From NCBI RefSeq assembly GCF_030693625.1, contig NZ_JAUYAF010000076.1:1-64000 (forward strand): a stretch of 64,000 nucleotides of DNA, in the 5' to 3' direction. Below the pieces are notes generated by a model, which did no database searches, was not told where the DNA came from, and saw nothing but the letters and a program-made list of their open reading frames with translations. The position numbers and the translations under genes were made by a program. The stretch is from Phenylobacterium sp. (GTDB lineage Bacteria > Pseudomonadota > Alphaproteobacteria > Caulobacterales > Caulobacteraceae). The number at the start of each line of letters is the position of its first letter. Within the stretch, counting starts at the first letter, position 1. Shown piece after piece: positions 1-11,081 of this stretch.

Positions 1-246
1 GAGGTCATAGTCCTCGACCCGGGCCGTGAACTGCGGAAAGCGGTTGAGCTCGGCCATGGCCGAGCGCCAGTCGTAGCGCTCGGTCCAGTGTTCACAGAGG
101 CCCTTCAGATAGGTGGCGTCGCAGCCATAGGCCCAGCCGTCGGCGACCTCGGGGATCGGCGGCCAGGGATAGGCTCGCACCTGATCCAGCACGACCTGGA
201 CGTCGGCCTCGGGCCAGGTGACTTCGAAGGGTTGGATATTGGCCAC
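1..246 (-). CDS. Epoxide hydrolase, N-terminal part (truncated by window edge)
   Basis: Reading the minus strand from a GTG gives a protein beginning VANIQPFEVTWPEADV, followed by WPPIPEVADGWAYG and YDWRSAMAELNRFPQF. This is the pattern of the epoxide hydrolase N-terminal (EHN) domain that precedes the alpha/beta-hydrolase fold; such enzymes add water to epoxides. Only about 82 residues are present, and the catalytic Asp/His/Glu residues lie outside the window. The GTG is chosen because GGGGAAA sits a few bases upstream; the frame stays open further upstream. It lies 59 bp downstream of the TetR gene on the same strand, so the two probably form one operon. Confidence 0.8.
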   Translation of the reverse strand, partial: MANIQPFEVTWPEADVQVVLDQVRAYPWPPIPEVADGWAYGCDATYLKGLCEHWTERYDWRSAMAELNRFPQFTARVEDYDL

Positions 247-305
247 GTGCGTTTCCCCAGACTGTTGCGGGGAACCTCGGCCAGTGACGCAGGGGCGGTC
301 AAGCC

Positions 306-899
306 TTACGGGCGCAGCCCTCGTGCGAGGGCGCCGTTCAGGTGACGGTGTAGCTCCCGCGCGGCGCCCGGGGGGATCTTGCCGGCCAGTTCCAGCCCCA
401 CCGCGCCGTGAGCGGCGGCCCAGAACATCTTTCCGATCTCCTCTGGATCGCCCTGCAGCACGCCCTCGGCCACCAGGGTTTTCACGTACTGGGTCTGGGT
501 CTCGTGGGCGCGGTGGCCGGCCGCCACCAGGTCGGGATAGTTCTCGGCGTGGGGCTGATCCAGGTCGAACATCAGCTTGTAGGTCTGGGGATGTTCGAAG
601 GCGAAGTTTAGATAGGCCTCGCCCACGGCCGCCCCCTTGGCTCGCGCGCCTTGCGTACTTGCGTAGGCGTCTTCCAGGGCCTGGGCGAAACGGTTGAAGC
701 CGTTGGTCCGCACCGCCGCCAGGATGTCCTCCTTGTCGGCGAAGTAGCGGTAGGGGGTCATGGGGCTGACCCCCAGCTCAGAGGCCAGCTGGCGCATGGT
801 CACCGCGTCAGGGCCGCGCTCGGCGAACAGCTTCTCGGCCGCCTCGCACAGGCGTTCACGGAAGTCGGCGACATCGCTTTCGGACAGGACGCGGGGCAT
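306..899 (-). CDS. TetR/AcrR family transcriptional regulator
   Basis: The product is about 197 aa. The N-terminal helix-turn-helix is clear: AEKLFAERGPDAVTMRQLA, then LGVSPMTPYRYFADKEDIL. The C-terminal part (AYLNFAFEHPQTYKLMFDL, WAAAHGAVGLELAGKI) is typical of the ligand-binding domain of this family. The ATG at 899 is preferred over a TTG 21 bases upstream. It is divergent from the DUF2855/oxygenase run, with an inverted repeat between them, and co-oriented with the epoxide hydrolase. It is therefore the likely local repressor of both sides. The ligand is unknown. Confidence 0.92.
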   Translation of the reverse strand: MPRVLSESDVADFRERLCEAAEKLFAERGPDAVTMRQLASELGVSPMTPYRYFADKEDILAAVRTNGFNRFAQALEDAYASTQGARAKGAAVGEAYLNFAFEHPQTYKLMFDLDQPHAENYPDLVAAGHRAHETQTQYVKTLVAEGVLQGDPEEIGKMFWAAAHGAVGLELAGKIPPGAARELHRHLNGALARGLRP

Positions 900-932
900 A
901 CCGGAAACTCTAGCAAACAAACTGCTTGCAAG

Positions 933-968
933 GCGTTACCTCTTACGCAATAAATTTACAACGTAAGA
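933..968. promoter_or_regulatory. Candidate TetR operator in divergent promoter region
   Basis: A perfect 7-bp inverted repeat TCTTACG (941-947) / CGTAAGA (962-968) is separated by 14 bp. A second dyad, GCGT/ACGC (933-948), overlaps it. The sites lie between the TetR start at 899 and the DUF2855 start at 987, where an autoregulating repressor would be expected to bind. The repeat is directly visible; its role is inferred from position. Confidence 0.5.
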
Positions 969-986
969 AACAAAACGGGGGAAACG

Positions 987-2036
987 ATGGCCGGTTGGGA
1001 CCTGTTGGTGGACCGCAAGGACCTGCGCAAGGCGCAGATCATTTCCGCCGAGGCGCCGGCCCTGGCCGACGGCGAGGTCCGCCTCGAGGTCGAGCGTTTC
1101 TCGCTCACCGCCAACAACATCACCTATGGGATCATCGGCGACGCCTTCGGCTACTGGAAGTTCTTCCCGGCGCCCGACGGCCTGGGCCGCATTCCGGTCT
1201 GGGGCTTCGCCACGGTGACGGAATCCAGGGCCGCCGACGTGCCCGTCGGTCTGCGCCTGTTCGGCTATCTGCCGATGTCCACCCGCTTCGTCATGCAGCT
1301 GGTCAAGGCCCGCAGCGGGTTCGTCGACCGCGCGCCGCACCGGGCCGAGCTGCCGCCCACCTACAACGCCTACAACGAAGCGCCGGCCGATCCCCTGGAC
1401 GACCACCGCGCCCTGCTGCGGCCCCTGCTGATGACCAGCTTCCTGCTGGACGATTTCCTGGGGGAAGACGAAGGCCTGACCTCGCTGGTGCTCTCCAGCG
1501 CGTCCAGCAAGACCGCCCTCGGCCTGGCCTGGTTCGCCAAGGCGCGCGGCCGCGAGGTGATCGGACTGACCTCGCCCGCCAACGCCAAGCTGATCGAGGG
1601 CCTGGGCCTCTACGACAAGGTCCTGACCTATGACGAGGTCGCCGCGCTGAAGACCCGAGGCCCCACCGCCTTTGTCGACTTCGCCGGCGATCGCAGCGGG
1701 ACCGCCAAGGTTCACGCCGCCCTCGGCGGCGGTCTCATCCGCAGCATCATCGTGGGCGCCACCCACTGGGAGGCGGGCGGCGGCGGGCAGGTGGAGATCG
1801 CAGGCCCGACGCCGACCCTGTTCTTCGCGCCCGACCAGATCCGCAAGCGCATGGCCGACTGGGGCCCCGGCGAGGTCGAGAGCCGCTTCGACGCGGCCCT
1901 GCGCGCCTTCGTCGCCGACAGCTCCTGGCTGAACCTGGTGCAGCACCAGGGCCAGCAGGGCCTGACCGAGGCCTATCACATGGTCCTGGAAGGTCGCGTG
2001 CGGCCCCAGGACGGACACATCATCACGCCGGCCTGA
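987..2036 (+). CDS. DUF2855 family protein
   Basis: 349 aa. The sequence (WDLLVDRKDLRKAQII, FSLTANNITYGIIGDAFGYW, SSASSKTALGLAWFAKARG) matches what I know of the DUF2855 family. These proteins have an MDR-like (zinc-independent dehydrogenase-like) fold with no assigned reaction. The SSASSKTA stretch lies about where the nucleotide-binding loop of MDR enzymes would be. GGGGGAAACG upstream of the ATG is the ribosome-binding site. It is first in a plus-strand run with the carotenoid-type oxygenase, divergent from the TetR gene, which suggests TetR control. Confidence 0.85.
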   Translation: MAGWDLLVDRKDLRKAQIISAEAPALADGEVRLEVERFSLTANNITYGIIGDAFGYWKFFPAPDGLGRIPVWGFATVTESRAADVPVGLRLFGYLPMSTRFVMQLVKARSGFVDRAPHRAELPPTYNAYNEAPADPLDDHRALLRPLLMTSFLLDDFLGEDEGLTSLVLSSASSKTALGLAWFAKARGREVIGLTSPANAKLIEGLGLYDKVLTYDEVAALKTRGPTAFVDFAGDRSGTAKVHAALGGGLIRSIIVGATHWEAGGGGQVEIAGPTPTLFFAPDQIRKRMADWGPGEVESRFDAALRAFVADSSWLNLVQHQGQQGLTEAYHMVLEGRVRPQDGHIITPA

Positions 2037-2062
2037 ACCGGTCACTTAGAGGGAGACACGCC

Positions 2063-3451
2063 ATGGACGGCGAGGTTCGCATCAATCCCTATCTCGGCGG
2101 CAACTTCGCCCCCGTGCGGTCCGAGGACGACTTCGATCTGCAGGTCACCGGTGAGATCCCGGCCGGCCTGCGCGGCACGCTTTACCGCACCGGACCCAAC
2201 CCGCAGTTCGAACCGCGAGACCCCAACTATCACTGGTTCACCGGGGACGGCATGCTCCACGCCTTCCGGGTGGAGGACGGCAAGGTCAGCTACCGCAACC
2301 GCTATGTCCGCACGCCGAAGTGGGAGCTGGAGCACGAGCACGGCCGCTCGCTGTTCGGCGGCTTCAACCCGATGCTCACCGACCCTGTCGCCGCCGGCAA
2401 GGACAGTGGCGTGGCCAACACCAACATCCTCTGGCACGCTGGTCACCTGCTGGCCCTGGAAGAGGGCCACATGCCCTTCGAGGTCGCCCCTGGAACCATG
2501 GCCCCCAAGGGTTATGCGGAGCAGTACAAGGGCCGGGTCACCGCCCACCCGAAGATCGATCCCAAGACCGGCGAGATGGTCTGGTTCGGCTATGGGGTCG
2601 GCGAGGCGCCGCTGTCGGCCGGGATGAGCTACGGGGTCACCGACGCCAGTGGCGTGGTCAGCCGGCGCTCGGACTTCCAGGCGCCCTATTCGGCGATGAT
2701 CCACGACTTCCTGGTCACCGAGAACTACGTGCTGTTCCCGGTTCTGCCGCTCACCGGCAGTCTCGAACGGGCCATGAAGGGCCTGCCGGCCTATGCCTGG
2801 GAGCCGGAGAAGGCCGGCTATGTCGGGGTCATGCGCCGCGACGCCGATGTCTCCACCATCCGCTGGTTCAACGTGCCCGCCTGCTACGTCTTCCATCCGA
2901 TGAACGCCCATGAGGCGGACGGCAAGATCATCGCCGAGGTGGCCCGCTACGACGCCGCCCCGCTGTTCCCCATGGCCGATGGATCGCCCGGTCTGCGCAC
3001 CGCCGCGCGCCTGACCCGCTGGACCTTCGACCTGGCCGGAAGCAGCGACGCCATCAAGGAGGAGGCCATCGACGACCTCGACTGCGAGTTCCCGCGCTTC
3101 GACGAGCGGCTGGCGGGCGGCGCCTATCGCCACGGCTTCTATGCCGGCGACACCACCAATTCGAAGTCGGTGAAGCTGAACGCCATCGCCCACCTGGACC
3201 TCGCCACCGGCAAGCGCCAGGTCCACGCCTTCACCGGCGGCGATCTGACGTCGGAGCCGGTCTTCACGCCGCGCTCGGCCGACGCAGCCGAGGGCGACGG
3301 CTGGCTGACTGCGGTGGTCTATCGCGCCGCAGAGGACCGCAGCGACTTCGTGGTGTTCGACGCCCTCGACGTCGCCAAGGGCCCCATCGGCATGGCCCAC
3401 ATGCCCCGCCGCGTGCCCTTCGGCTTCCACGGCAACTGGGTGGCTGACTAG
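2063..3451 (+). CDS. Carotenoid/lignostilbene cleavage oxygenase (RPE65 family)
   Basis: 462 aa, normal length for the family. These non-haem Fe(II) enzymes split a C=C bond of carotenoids, apocarotenoids or stilbenes with O2. Candidates for the four iron-binding histidines are seen in TAHPK, MIHDF, FHPMNA and the C-terminal FGFHGNW. GTLYRTGPNPQF and FTGDGMLHAF are the usual N-terminal family blocks. There is no signal peptide, so it is cytoplasmic. The gene starts 26 bp after the DUF2855 stop behind GAGGGAGA, consistent with one transcript. The substrate cannot be read from sequence; with an epoxide hydrolase and a quinone reductase nearby, an aromatic or terpenoid substrate is plausible. 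Confidence 0.93.
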   Translation: MDGEVRINPYLGGNFAPVRSEDDFDLQVTGEIPAGLRGTLYRTGPNPQFEPRDPNYHWFTGDGMLHAFRVEDGKVSYRNRYVRTPKWELEHEHGRSLFGGFNPMLTDPVAAGKDSGVANTNILWHAGHLLALEEGHMPFEVAPGTMAPKGYAEQYKGRVTAHPKIDPKTGEMVWFGYGVGEAPLSAGMSYGVTDASGVVSRRSDFQAPYSAMIHDFLVTENYVLFPVLPLTGSLERAMKGLPAYAWEPEKAGYVGVMRRDADVSTIRWFNVPACYVFHPMNAHEADGKIIAEVARYDAAPLFPMADGSPGLRTAARLTRWTFDLAGSSDAIKEEAIDDLDCEFPRFDERLAGGAYRHGFYAGDTTNSKSVKLNAIAHLDLATGKRQVHAFTGGDLTSEPVFTPRSADAAEGDGWLTAVVYRAAEDRSDFVVFDALDVAKGPIGMAHMPRRVPFGFHGNWVAD

Positions 3452-3460
3452 ACAAACCCC

Positions 3461-3552
3461 GTCATCCCGGACGCCGATAGGCGATGCGGGACCCAGGGGC
3501 GTGCGCACCACCCCTGGGTCCCGGCTCTCCGCTTTGCTGCGGCCGGGATGAC
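3461..3552. repeat. Nested palindromic extragenic repeat, copy 1
   Basis: Outer arms GTCATCCCGG (3461-3470) and CCGGGATGAC (3543-3552) are perfect inverted repeats. Nested inside are GGGACCCAGGGG (3488-3499) and CCCCTGGGTCCC (3511-3522). Related copies occur at about 26.0, 41.4 and 55.6 kb, the last in the opposite orientation. Lying between two genes, it resembles a REP-type element and could also form a hairpin in the transcript. Confidence 0.75.
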
Positions 3553-3599
3553 GTCGATAGGAGCTTGCTCCGGCGCGCACACGCTCCCACCATCGCGCC

Positions 3600-4034
3600 A
3601 TGACCTTCCTGGTGCGACCCGAGCCGCTTCCCCATCCCCGCCTGCGCGCCGCCTTGCGGTGGTCGCTGGCGGTCATCTACATCGCCTTTGGGGTCGTACA
3701 CCTGCGTAGCGCGCCGGGCTTCCTGGCCATCATGCCGGCCTGGGTTCCTTATCCGCTGGAGGTGGTGCTGATCACCGGGGTCTGCGAAATCCTCGGCGGC
3801 CTGGGCCTGCTGATCCCGCGCCTGCGGTGGATCTCCGGCGTCATGCTGGCGCTCTACGCGATCTGCGTCTATCCGGCCAACCTGCATCACGCCTTCGGCC
3901 AGGTGGAGGTGGGCAGCCTGCCGTCGAGCTGGTGGTATCACGGACCGCGCCTGGCCTTTCAGCCGGTGTTCGTCTGGTGGGCCCTGTTCGCCGGCGGCGT
4001 GATCGACTGGCCACTTCGGAGGACACCCGCATGA
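3600..4034 (+). CDS. DoxX-like small integral membrane protein
   Basis: 144 aa with about four hydrophobic segments (ALRWSLAVIYIAFGVVHL, PLEVVLITGVCEILGGLGLL, ISGVMLALYAICVYPANL, and a last one near VFVWWALFAGGVI). The pattern resembles DoxX/MauE-like membrane proteins. The function is not known, though relatives are often linked to redox or thiol metabolism. The ATG codon region overlaps the next gene by 4 bp (ATGA), so the two are translationally coupled. Confidence 0.75.
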   Translation: MTFLVRPEPLPHPRLRAALRWSLAVIYIAFGVVHLRSAPGFLAIMPAWVPYPLEVVLITGVCEILGGLGLLIPRLRWISGVMLALYAICVYPANLHHAFGQVEVGSLPSSWWYHGPRLAFQPVFVWWALFAGGVIDWPLRRTPA

Positions 4035-5011
4035 AAGCCATCTGGTACGACCGCACGGGTCCCGCCCGCGAGGTGCTGGAACATGGCGACCGCCCGACCC
4101 CGGAGCCCGGACACGGCCAGGCCCTGATCCGGGTGAAGGCGTCTGGGGTGAACCCCTCCGACGCCGGCATGCGCGCGGGTCCGGCCGCCATGGCCTATCC
4201 CCGCATCACCCCCAACAGCGACGGCGCGGGCGTGGTCGAGGCGGTGGGGCCGGGCGTGGCGGCGACCTGGGTTGGCAAGCGTGTCTGGTTCTACAACGGC
4301 CAGCGCAACGGCCGCGCCTTCGGGTCCGCCGCCGAGTACATCGAACTCGACACCGACCTCTTGATGGAGCTGCCCGACAGCGTGTCGTTCGCGGAAGGCG
4401 CGACCCTGGGCATTCCCTGCATGACCGCCCACCGCAGCCTGTTCGTCGCGGGCCCCGTCCAGGGTCGCACGGTGCTGGTGACCGGCGGCGCGGGCGCGGT
4501 GGGCAATTACGCCGTCCAGTTGGCCAAGTGGGCCGGCGCCACGGTGATCGCCACGGTCAGTTCGGAAGAGAAGGCCGACCGCGCGCGGGCCGGCGGCGCC
4601 GACCATGTCATCGACTACCGCCAGGAAAAGGTCGCCAGGCGGGTCCGCGAACTGACCGGCGGGGAGGGCGTCCACCACGTCGTCGACGTCGACTTCGGCG
4701 GCAATATCGCCACCACGCTGCAGGTGGTTCGAGTCAACGGATCGGTGGCCTTCTACGCCACCAAGGGGGCCCGCGAGCCGGTGGTCCCGGCCGGCGCCCT
4801 GATGGGGCTGAACCTCGGCGTCCATGGGGTCTATCTGCCGATCTCTCCGCCCGAGGCCCGCAAGCGCGCCCAGCAGGACATCACCCGCTGGATCGGGACC
4901 GGCGAGCGCATCCTCTCGGTCGCCGGCCGTTTTCCGCTGGAGGATTGCGCCGGCGCCCATGAGCTTGTGGAGGCGGGCTCCAAGGTGGGTACGGTGGTCG
5001 TCGAGCCGTGA
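4031..5011 (+). CDS. NADPH:quinone oxidoreductase (MDR superfamily, zinc-independent)
   Basis: 326 aa from the ATG at 4031, which overlaps the DoxX stop. The start MKAIWYDRTGPAREVLEHGD and the blocks VKASGVNPSDAGMRAG and NSDGAGVVEAVGPGV are typical of quinone oxidoreductase/zeta-crystallin. The NADPH-binding loop is VLVTGGAGAVGNYAVQLAKW. No structural-zinc Cys cluster is seen, consistent with the zinc-free subgroup. It would reduce quinones or activated enones in the cytoplasm. It shares an operon with its DoxX and NTF2-like neighbours. Confidence 0.93.
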   Translation: MKAIWYDRTGPAREVLEHGDRPTPEPGHGQALIRVKASGVNPSDAGMRAGPAAMAYPRITPNSDGAGVVEAVGPGVAATWVGKRVWFYNGQRNGRAFGSAAEYIELDTDLLMELPDSVSFAEGATLGIPCMTAHRSLFVAGPVQGRTVLVTGGAGAVGNYAVQLAKWAGATVIATVSSEEKADRARAGGADHVIDYRQEKVARRVRELTGGEGVHHVVDVDFGGNIATTLQVVRVNGSVAFYATKGAREPVVPAGALMGLNLGVHGVYLPISPPEARKRAQQDITRWIGTGERILSVAGRFPLEDCAGAHELVEAGSKVGTVVVEP

Positions 5012-5397
5012 CTCCAGCCGAGACCGCCATCCGCGCTCGGCGCAAGCTGACCAACAAGCTGATCGCCGCCCACGAGGCCGCCCGCCTGCGGCCCTTCCTC
5101 GCCTCGGACATCAACCTCATCGCCGGGGACGGAAGCCTGATGGTGGGGGTCGAGTCGGTGCTCGCCGCCTTCGACAGCCAGTTCCGCGATCCCAGCTTCG
5201 TCACCTATCTGCGCACCACCGAGGCCGTTCGCCCTGACCAGGACGAGGCCCGCGCGGCGGAGACGGGGACCTGGGTCGCCACCTGGCGCGGCTCGCCGAC
5301 CCTGACCGGGACCTATCTGGCGGTCTGGAGGAAGGTCACGGGCCAGTGGGTGATCGAGTCCGAGCTCTACGTGACCCTCACCGAAACGCCCGCCTGA
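5008..5397 (+). CDS. NTF2-like (SnoaL/DUF4440-type) protein
   Basis: 129 aa from a GTG that overlaps the previous stop (GTGA). The N-terminal helices (ARRKLTNKLIAAHEAARLRPFLA), the central SLMVGVESVLAAFDSQF and the ending GTYLAVWRKVTGQWVIESEL fit a small cone-shaped NTF2-like fold. Members include isomerases, hydrolases and non-catalytic binding proteins. No specific catalytic set can be assigned. Its place at the end of the run suggests it acts on the same substrate as the oxidoreductase. Confidence 0.75.
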   Translation: MTPAETAIRARRKLTNKLIAAHEAARLRPFLASDINLIAGDGSLMVGVESVLAAFDSQFRDPSFVTYLRTTEAVRPDQDEARAAETGTWVATWRGSPTLTGTYLAVWRKVTGQWVIESELYVTLTETPA

Positions 5398-5517
5398 CCC
5401 CATGCAGTCCTGCAGAGCGGGTCTGCGAAACTGACCCCTCCCGCTGTGGCCAAGCTCACCCCATATACGGGCTGTCGCCGCTCCCCCGGCGACGCCTACC
5501 GCACTTGGAGACGACCC

Positions 5518-5601
5518 GTGAAAATCCTGTGGCCGCTGCTCACGCTGGGCGTGACGATCAGCATGGCGATGACGACCTGGTCAGGTCACGCCTTCGGCTA
5601 G
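5518..5601 (+). CDS. Short ORF, 27-aa hydrophobic peptide
   Basis: A GTG-started frame of 27 codons encodes MKILWPLLTLGVTISMAMTT followed by WSGHAFG. GGAG lies about 8 bases upstream. The composition (Lys near the start, then a hydrophobic run) resembles a signal peptide or single-span micro-protein. No homologue is known to me. It sits in the 338-bp gap between the NTF2-like gene and the secA 3' end. Expression is unproven. Confidence 0.35.
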   Translation: MKILWPLLTLGVTISMAMTTWSGHAFG

Positions 5602-5622
5602 ACCCTGACCTTCCCACGACGA

Positions 5623-5649
5623 GCGAGGCGCGGCTGTTGTGCGCCTCGC
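5623..5649. terminator. Strong hairpin between convergent transcripts
   Basis: A perfect 9-bp stem, GCGAGGCGC (5623-5631) / GCGCCTCGC (5641-5649), has a 9-nt loop. No T-run follows on either strand, so it may be a weak or factor-assisted terminator, or a 3'-end stabiliser, for the plus-strand run or for secA. Confidence 0.4.
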
Positions 5650-5735
5650 GGTGGAAGCCGGCGATCTTCTTGTATTCTCCGGGCCCGCTCGCAGACCGGT
5701 CAGACGCCTCCGACCCCGAGCAGGTCGTCGCTCCC

Positions 5736-8498
<2,763 letters not shown>

Positions 8499-8670
8499 GC
8501 GAGGGGAACGTCCGGATGATGCGGGGCGGCGGCGGCGGCCACACGGGACCCTTCGCCTGCCCGGAAATTCCGCTCTTTTCAGGGCGCGCGAGACTTAAGC
8601 AGCGCTCCACCAAGTGTCAACGCGGCTGGGGTGAGCAAGCCTAACGCTCAAGCTCGGGATTCGCCCAAAG

Positions 8671-8699
8671 AAAAGGCCCTCCCGGTGAGGGGAGGGCCC
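8671..8699 (-). terminator. Rho-independent terminator of the thiolase gene
   Basis: Stem GGCCCTCCC (8675-8683) / GGGAGGGCC (8690-8698) has a 6-nt loop. On the minus strand it is followed by TTTT (AAAA at 8671-8674). It lies about 30 bp past the thiolase stop. Confidence 0.85.
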
Positions 8700-8729
8700 G
8701 ATCTCGTCGTTCAATTCGGCTTTCGAGGT

Positions 8730-9905
8730 CTAGTAAACTTCGAACAGGCCCGCGGCGCCCATGCCGCCGCCGATGCACATGGACACGACGGCCCACTTGG
8801 CGTTCCGGCGCTTGCCTTCCTGCAGCACGTGGCCGGCGAGACGGGCGCCGGTCATGCCGTAGGGGTGGCCGATGGCGATGGAGCCGCCGTTGACGTTGAA
8901 CTTCTCGGGATCGATGCCGAGCTTGTCGCGGGAATAGAGGCACTGGGAGGCGAAGGCCTCATTCAGTTCCCACAGGTCGATGTCGTCGATCTTCAGGCCG
9001 TGGCGTTCCAGCAGGCGCGGGATCGCGAAGACCGGGCCGATGCCCATTTCGTCAGGCTCGCAGCCGGCGACGGCCCAGCCCTTGAAGGCGCCCATCGGCG
9101 ACAGGCCGGCCTTTTCGGCGGCCTTTGAGTCCATGATCACCACGGCGGCGGCGCCGTCCGAAAGCTGGCTGGCGTTGCCGGCGGTGATGAACTTGTTGTC
9201 GCCTTCACGAACCGGCTTCAGCTTGGCCAGGCCTTCCAGGGTGGTGTCGGGACGGTTGCACTCGTCCTTGTCGACCACGAAGTCGACGATCGACTCTTCC
9301 TTCGTCTCCTTGTTGACGACCTTCATCTTGGTCTTCAGGGGGACGATCTCGTCCTTGAACTTGCCGGCCTGTTGGGCGGCGGCCATGCGGAGCTGCGATT
9401 CCAGGCTGTACTCGTCCTGGGACTCGCGGCTGACCTTGTAGCGCTCGGCCACGATGTCGGCGGTGTCGATCATCGGCATGAAGACGCCGGGATACTGTTG
9501 GAACAGGGCCGGGTCGTTGTTTTCACGCGAACCGCCGCCGCCGGGGAAGGAGAGGCTTTCCACGCCGCCGGCCACGACCGCGTCGGCGCCGTCATTGCGC
9601 ACGTAGTTGGCGGCCGTCGCGATGGTGTTGAGCCCCGAGGAGCAGAAGCGGTTGACGGTCACGCCCGAGGTGGTGATGGGCATGCCGGCCAGCAGGGCCA
9701 CCTGGCGGCCGAGGTTGCCGGCGCCGTGGGCCACGTTGCCGATCACGCAGTCTTCGATCGCCGAGGCGTCGAGGCCGGACTTGGCCACCGCGTGCTTCAC
9801 GGCGTGGGCGCCCATGGTCATGGTCGGGGTCATGTTGAAGCCCCCGCGACCCGACTTGGCCAGACCCGTGCGGGCATAGGAAACGATTACGGCTTCACGC
9901 GTCAT
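8730..9905 (-). CDS. Acetyl-CoA C-acyltransferase (thiolase)
   Basis: 391 aa, full length for the family. The acyl-accepting cysteine is Cys88 in [11 protein letters not shown]. The other active-site blocks are [20 protein letters not shown] and the C-terminal [15 protein letters not shown]. The enzyme cleaves 3-ketoacyl-CoA or condenses two acyl-CoAs in the cytoplasm. Features such as NRFCSSGLN fit the FadA/degradative-type group slightly better than PhaA-like biosynthetic thiolases, but chain-length specificity is uncertain. It stands alone, with its own terminator and a divergent neighbour. Confidence 0.96.
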   Translation of the reverse strand: MTREAVIVSYARTGLAKSGRGGFNMTPTMTMGAHAVKHAVAKSGLDASAIEDCVIGNVAHGAGNLGRQVALLAGMPITTSGVTVNRFCSSGLNTIATAANYVRNDGADAVVAGGVESLSFPGGGGSRENNDPALFQQYPGVFMPMIDTADIVAERYKVSRESQDEYSLESQLRMAAAQQAGKFKDEIVPLKTKMKVVNKETKEESIVDFVVDKDECNRPDTTLEGLAKLKPVREGDNKFITAGNASQLSDGAAAVVIMDSKAAEKAGLSPMGAFKGWAVAGCEPDEMGIGPVFAIPRLLERHGLKIDDIDLWELNEAFASQCLYSRDKLGIDPEKFNVNGGSIAIGHPYGMTGARLAGHVLQEGKRRNAKWAVVSMCIGGGMGAAGLFEVY

Positions 9906-10055
9906 GAAATATATCCTCCCGAAAAATGGACCACGTCGGCCTGAATGTTTGGGGCCGCGCAGGTTTAGATCGGCGGCGACCTTTGCATCCCGTGGCGTAA
10001 ATGGCTAGAGCGGGACGGCTGGACCCCCGGCATTTTCGACCTCGAGGTATGGCCC

Positions 10056-11081
10056 ATGGCGCTGGGAAGTTTCACCCGCATTTCGCACCCGGTCCGCACG
10101 ATGATTGTCGTGTTGGCGGCGACCCTGATGCTCGCTTCCTGCGGGAAGGGCCCCGGCGCGGAACATCCGCCCGAACCCGGTGACGCTGCGGTGGCCAAGG
10201 TGGACGGCCGCACGGTCTGGGCTTCCGACGTCAAGCGCGAGGCGGTGGCCCAGGGCCTGATCGGCGAGGGTGAGCCCCTGGACGTTTCATCCGACCTGTT
10301 CCGCCGGGTGATGGACGAGGTGGTGGACCAGAAGCTGCTGGCCAGCGAGGCGCTCAAGCGCAAGCTGGACAAGGACCCCGCCGCCCAGCGCCGCCTGGCC
10401 GCCGCCCGCGAGCGTATCCTGGGCGACATGCTGGTGGAGAGCACCGTCTCCGACGCCGTCAACGAGAACGCCATCCGCGGCCTCTATCAGGAGCAGCTCA
10501 AGCTCGCCAAGCAGTCCGAGGAGTTGAAGGCCCGCCAGATCGTCCTGGGCAGTCTGGCCGAGGCCGACGCGGTCAAGAAGCTCCTGGCCACCGGCGCCTC
10601 CTTCGAAGCCCTGGCCATGGAGCGCTCCACCGACGCCGCCACCCGCTTCAACGGCGGCGATCTCGGCTACTTCACCACCGACGTCATGCCCGAGGCCTAT
10701 GACGCCAACCTCAAGGTGGCCAAGGCCGGCCAGATCGTCGGACCCTTCGAGGTGGACGGCGGCTGGGCCCTGGTGAAGGTCGAGGACCGCCGCCTGGAGC
10801 AGCCCATCACCCTGGAAGCCGCCCGGCCGCAGATCGTGCGCTTCCTGACCTATGATCAGGTTCGCGACCTGCTGGAGAAACTGCGCGCCCGCTCCAAGAT
10901 TCAAACCCTGATCCGGCCGCCCCAGGATGTGCCCGGGCAGCCCAAGGAGCCGGCCAACGCCCCGCCCGTGGCGCCCGGCGCGGCGGCGGTCTCAGCGCCC
11001 GCGGCGAGCGCCAAGCCTGCCGCCGCCGCCCCCACTGCAAAGAGCCCCGCCCAACCCGAAGCCAAGGCGGCCAAGCCATGA
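10056..11081 (+). CDS. Parvulin-type peptidyl-prolyl isomerase, lipoprotein
   Basis: 341 aa. The N-terminal signal with lipobox LMLASC (Cys at about residue 28) predicts a lipid-anchored periplasmic protein. A SurA/PrsA-like N-terminal chaperone region (VAKVDGRTVWASDVKREAVA, RRVMDEVVDQKLLASEAL) is followed by a rotamase domain (ARQIVLGSLAEADAVKKLL, RFNGGDLGYFTTDVMPEAY). The last 60 or so residues are a Pro/Ala/Lys-rich tail. The architecture resembles EpsD/PrsA-family isomerases. It overlaps argJ by 4 bp (ATGA), a coupling known from related genomes. An internal ATG at 10101 is a possible alternative start. Confidence 0.9.
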   Translation: MALGSFTRISHPVRTMIVVLAATLMLASCGKGPGAEHPPEPGDAAVAKVDGRTVWASDVKREAVAQGLIGEGEPLDVSSDLFRRVMDEVVDQKLLASEALKRKLDKDPAAQRRLAAARERILGDMLVESTVSDAVNENAIRGLYQEQLKLAKQSEELKARQIVLGSLAEADAVKKLLATGASFEALAMERSTDAATRFNGGDLGYFTTDVMPEAYDANLKVAKAGQIVGPFEVDGGWALVKVEDRRLEQPITLEAARPQIVRFLTYDQVRDLLEKLRARSKIQTLIRPPQDVPGQPKEPANAPPVAPGAAAVSAPAASAKPAAAAPTAKSPAQPEAKAAKP

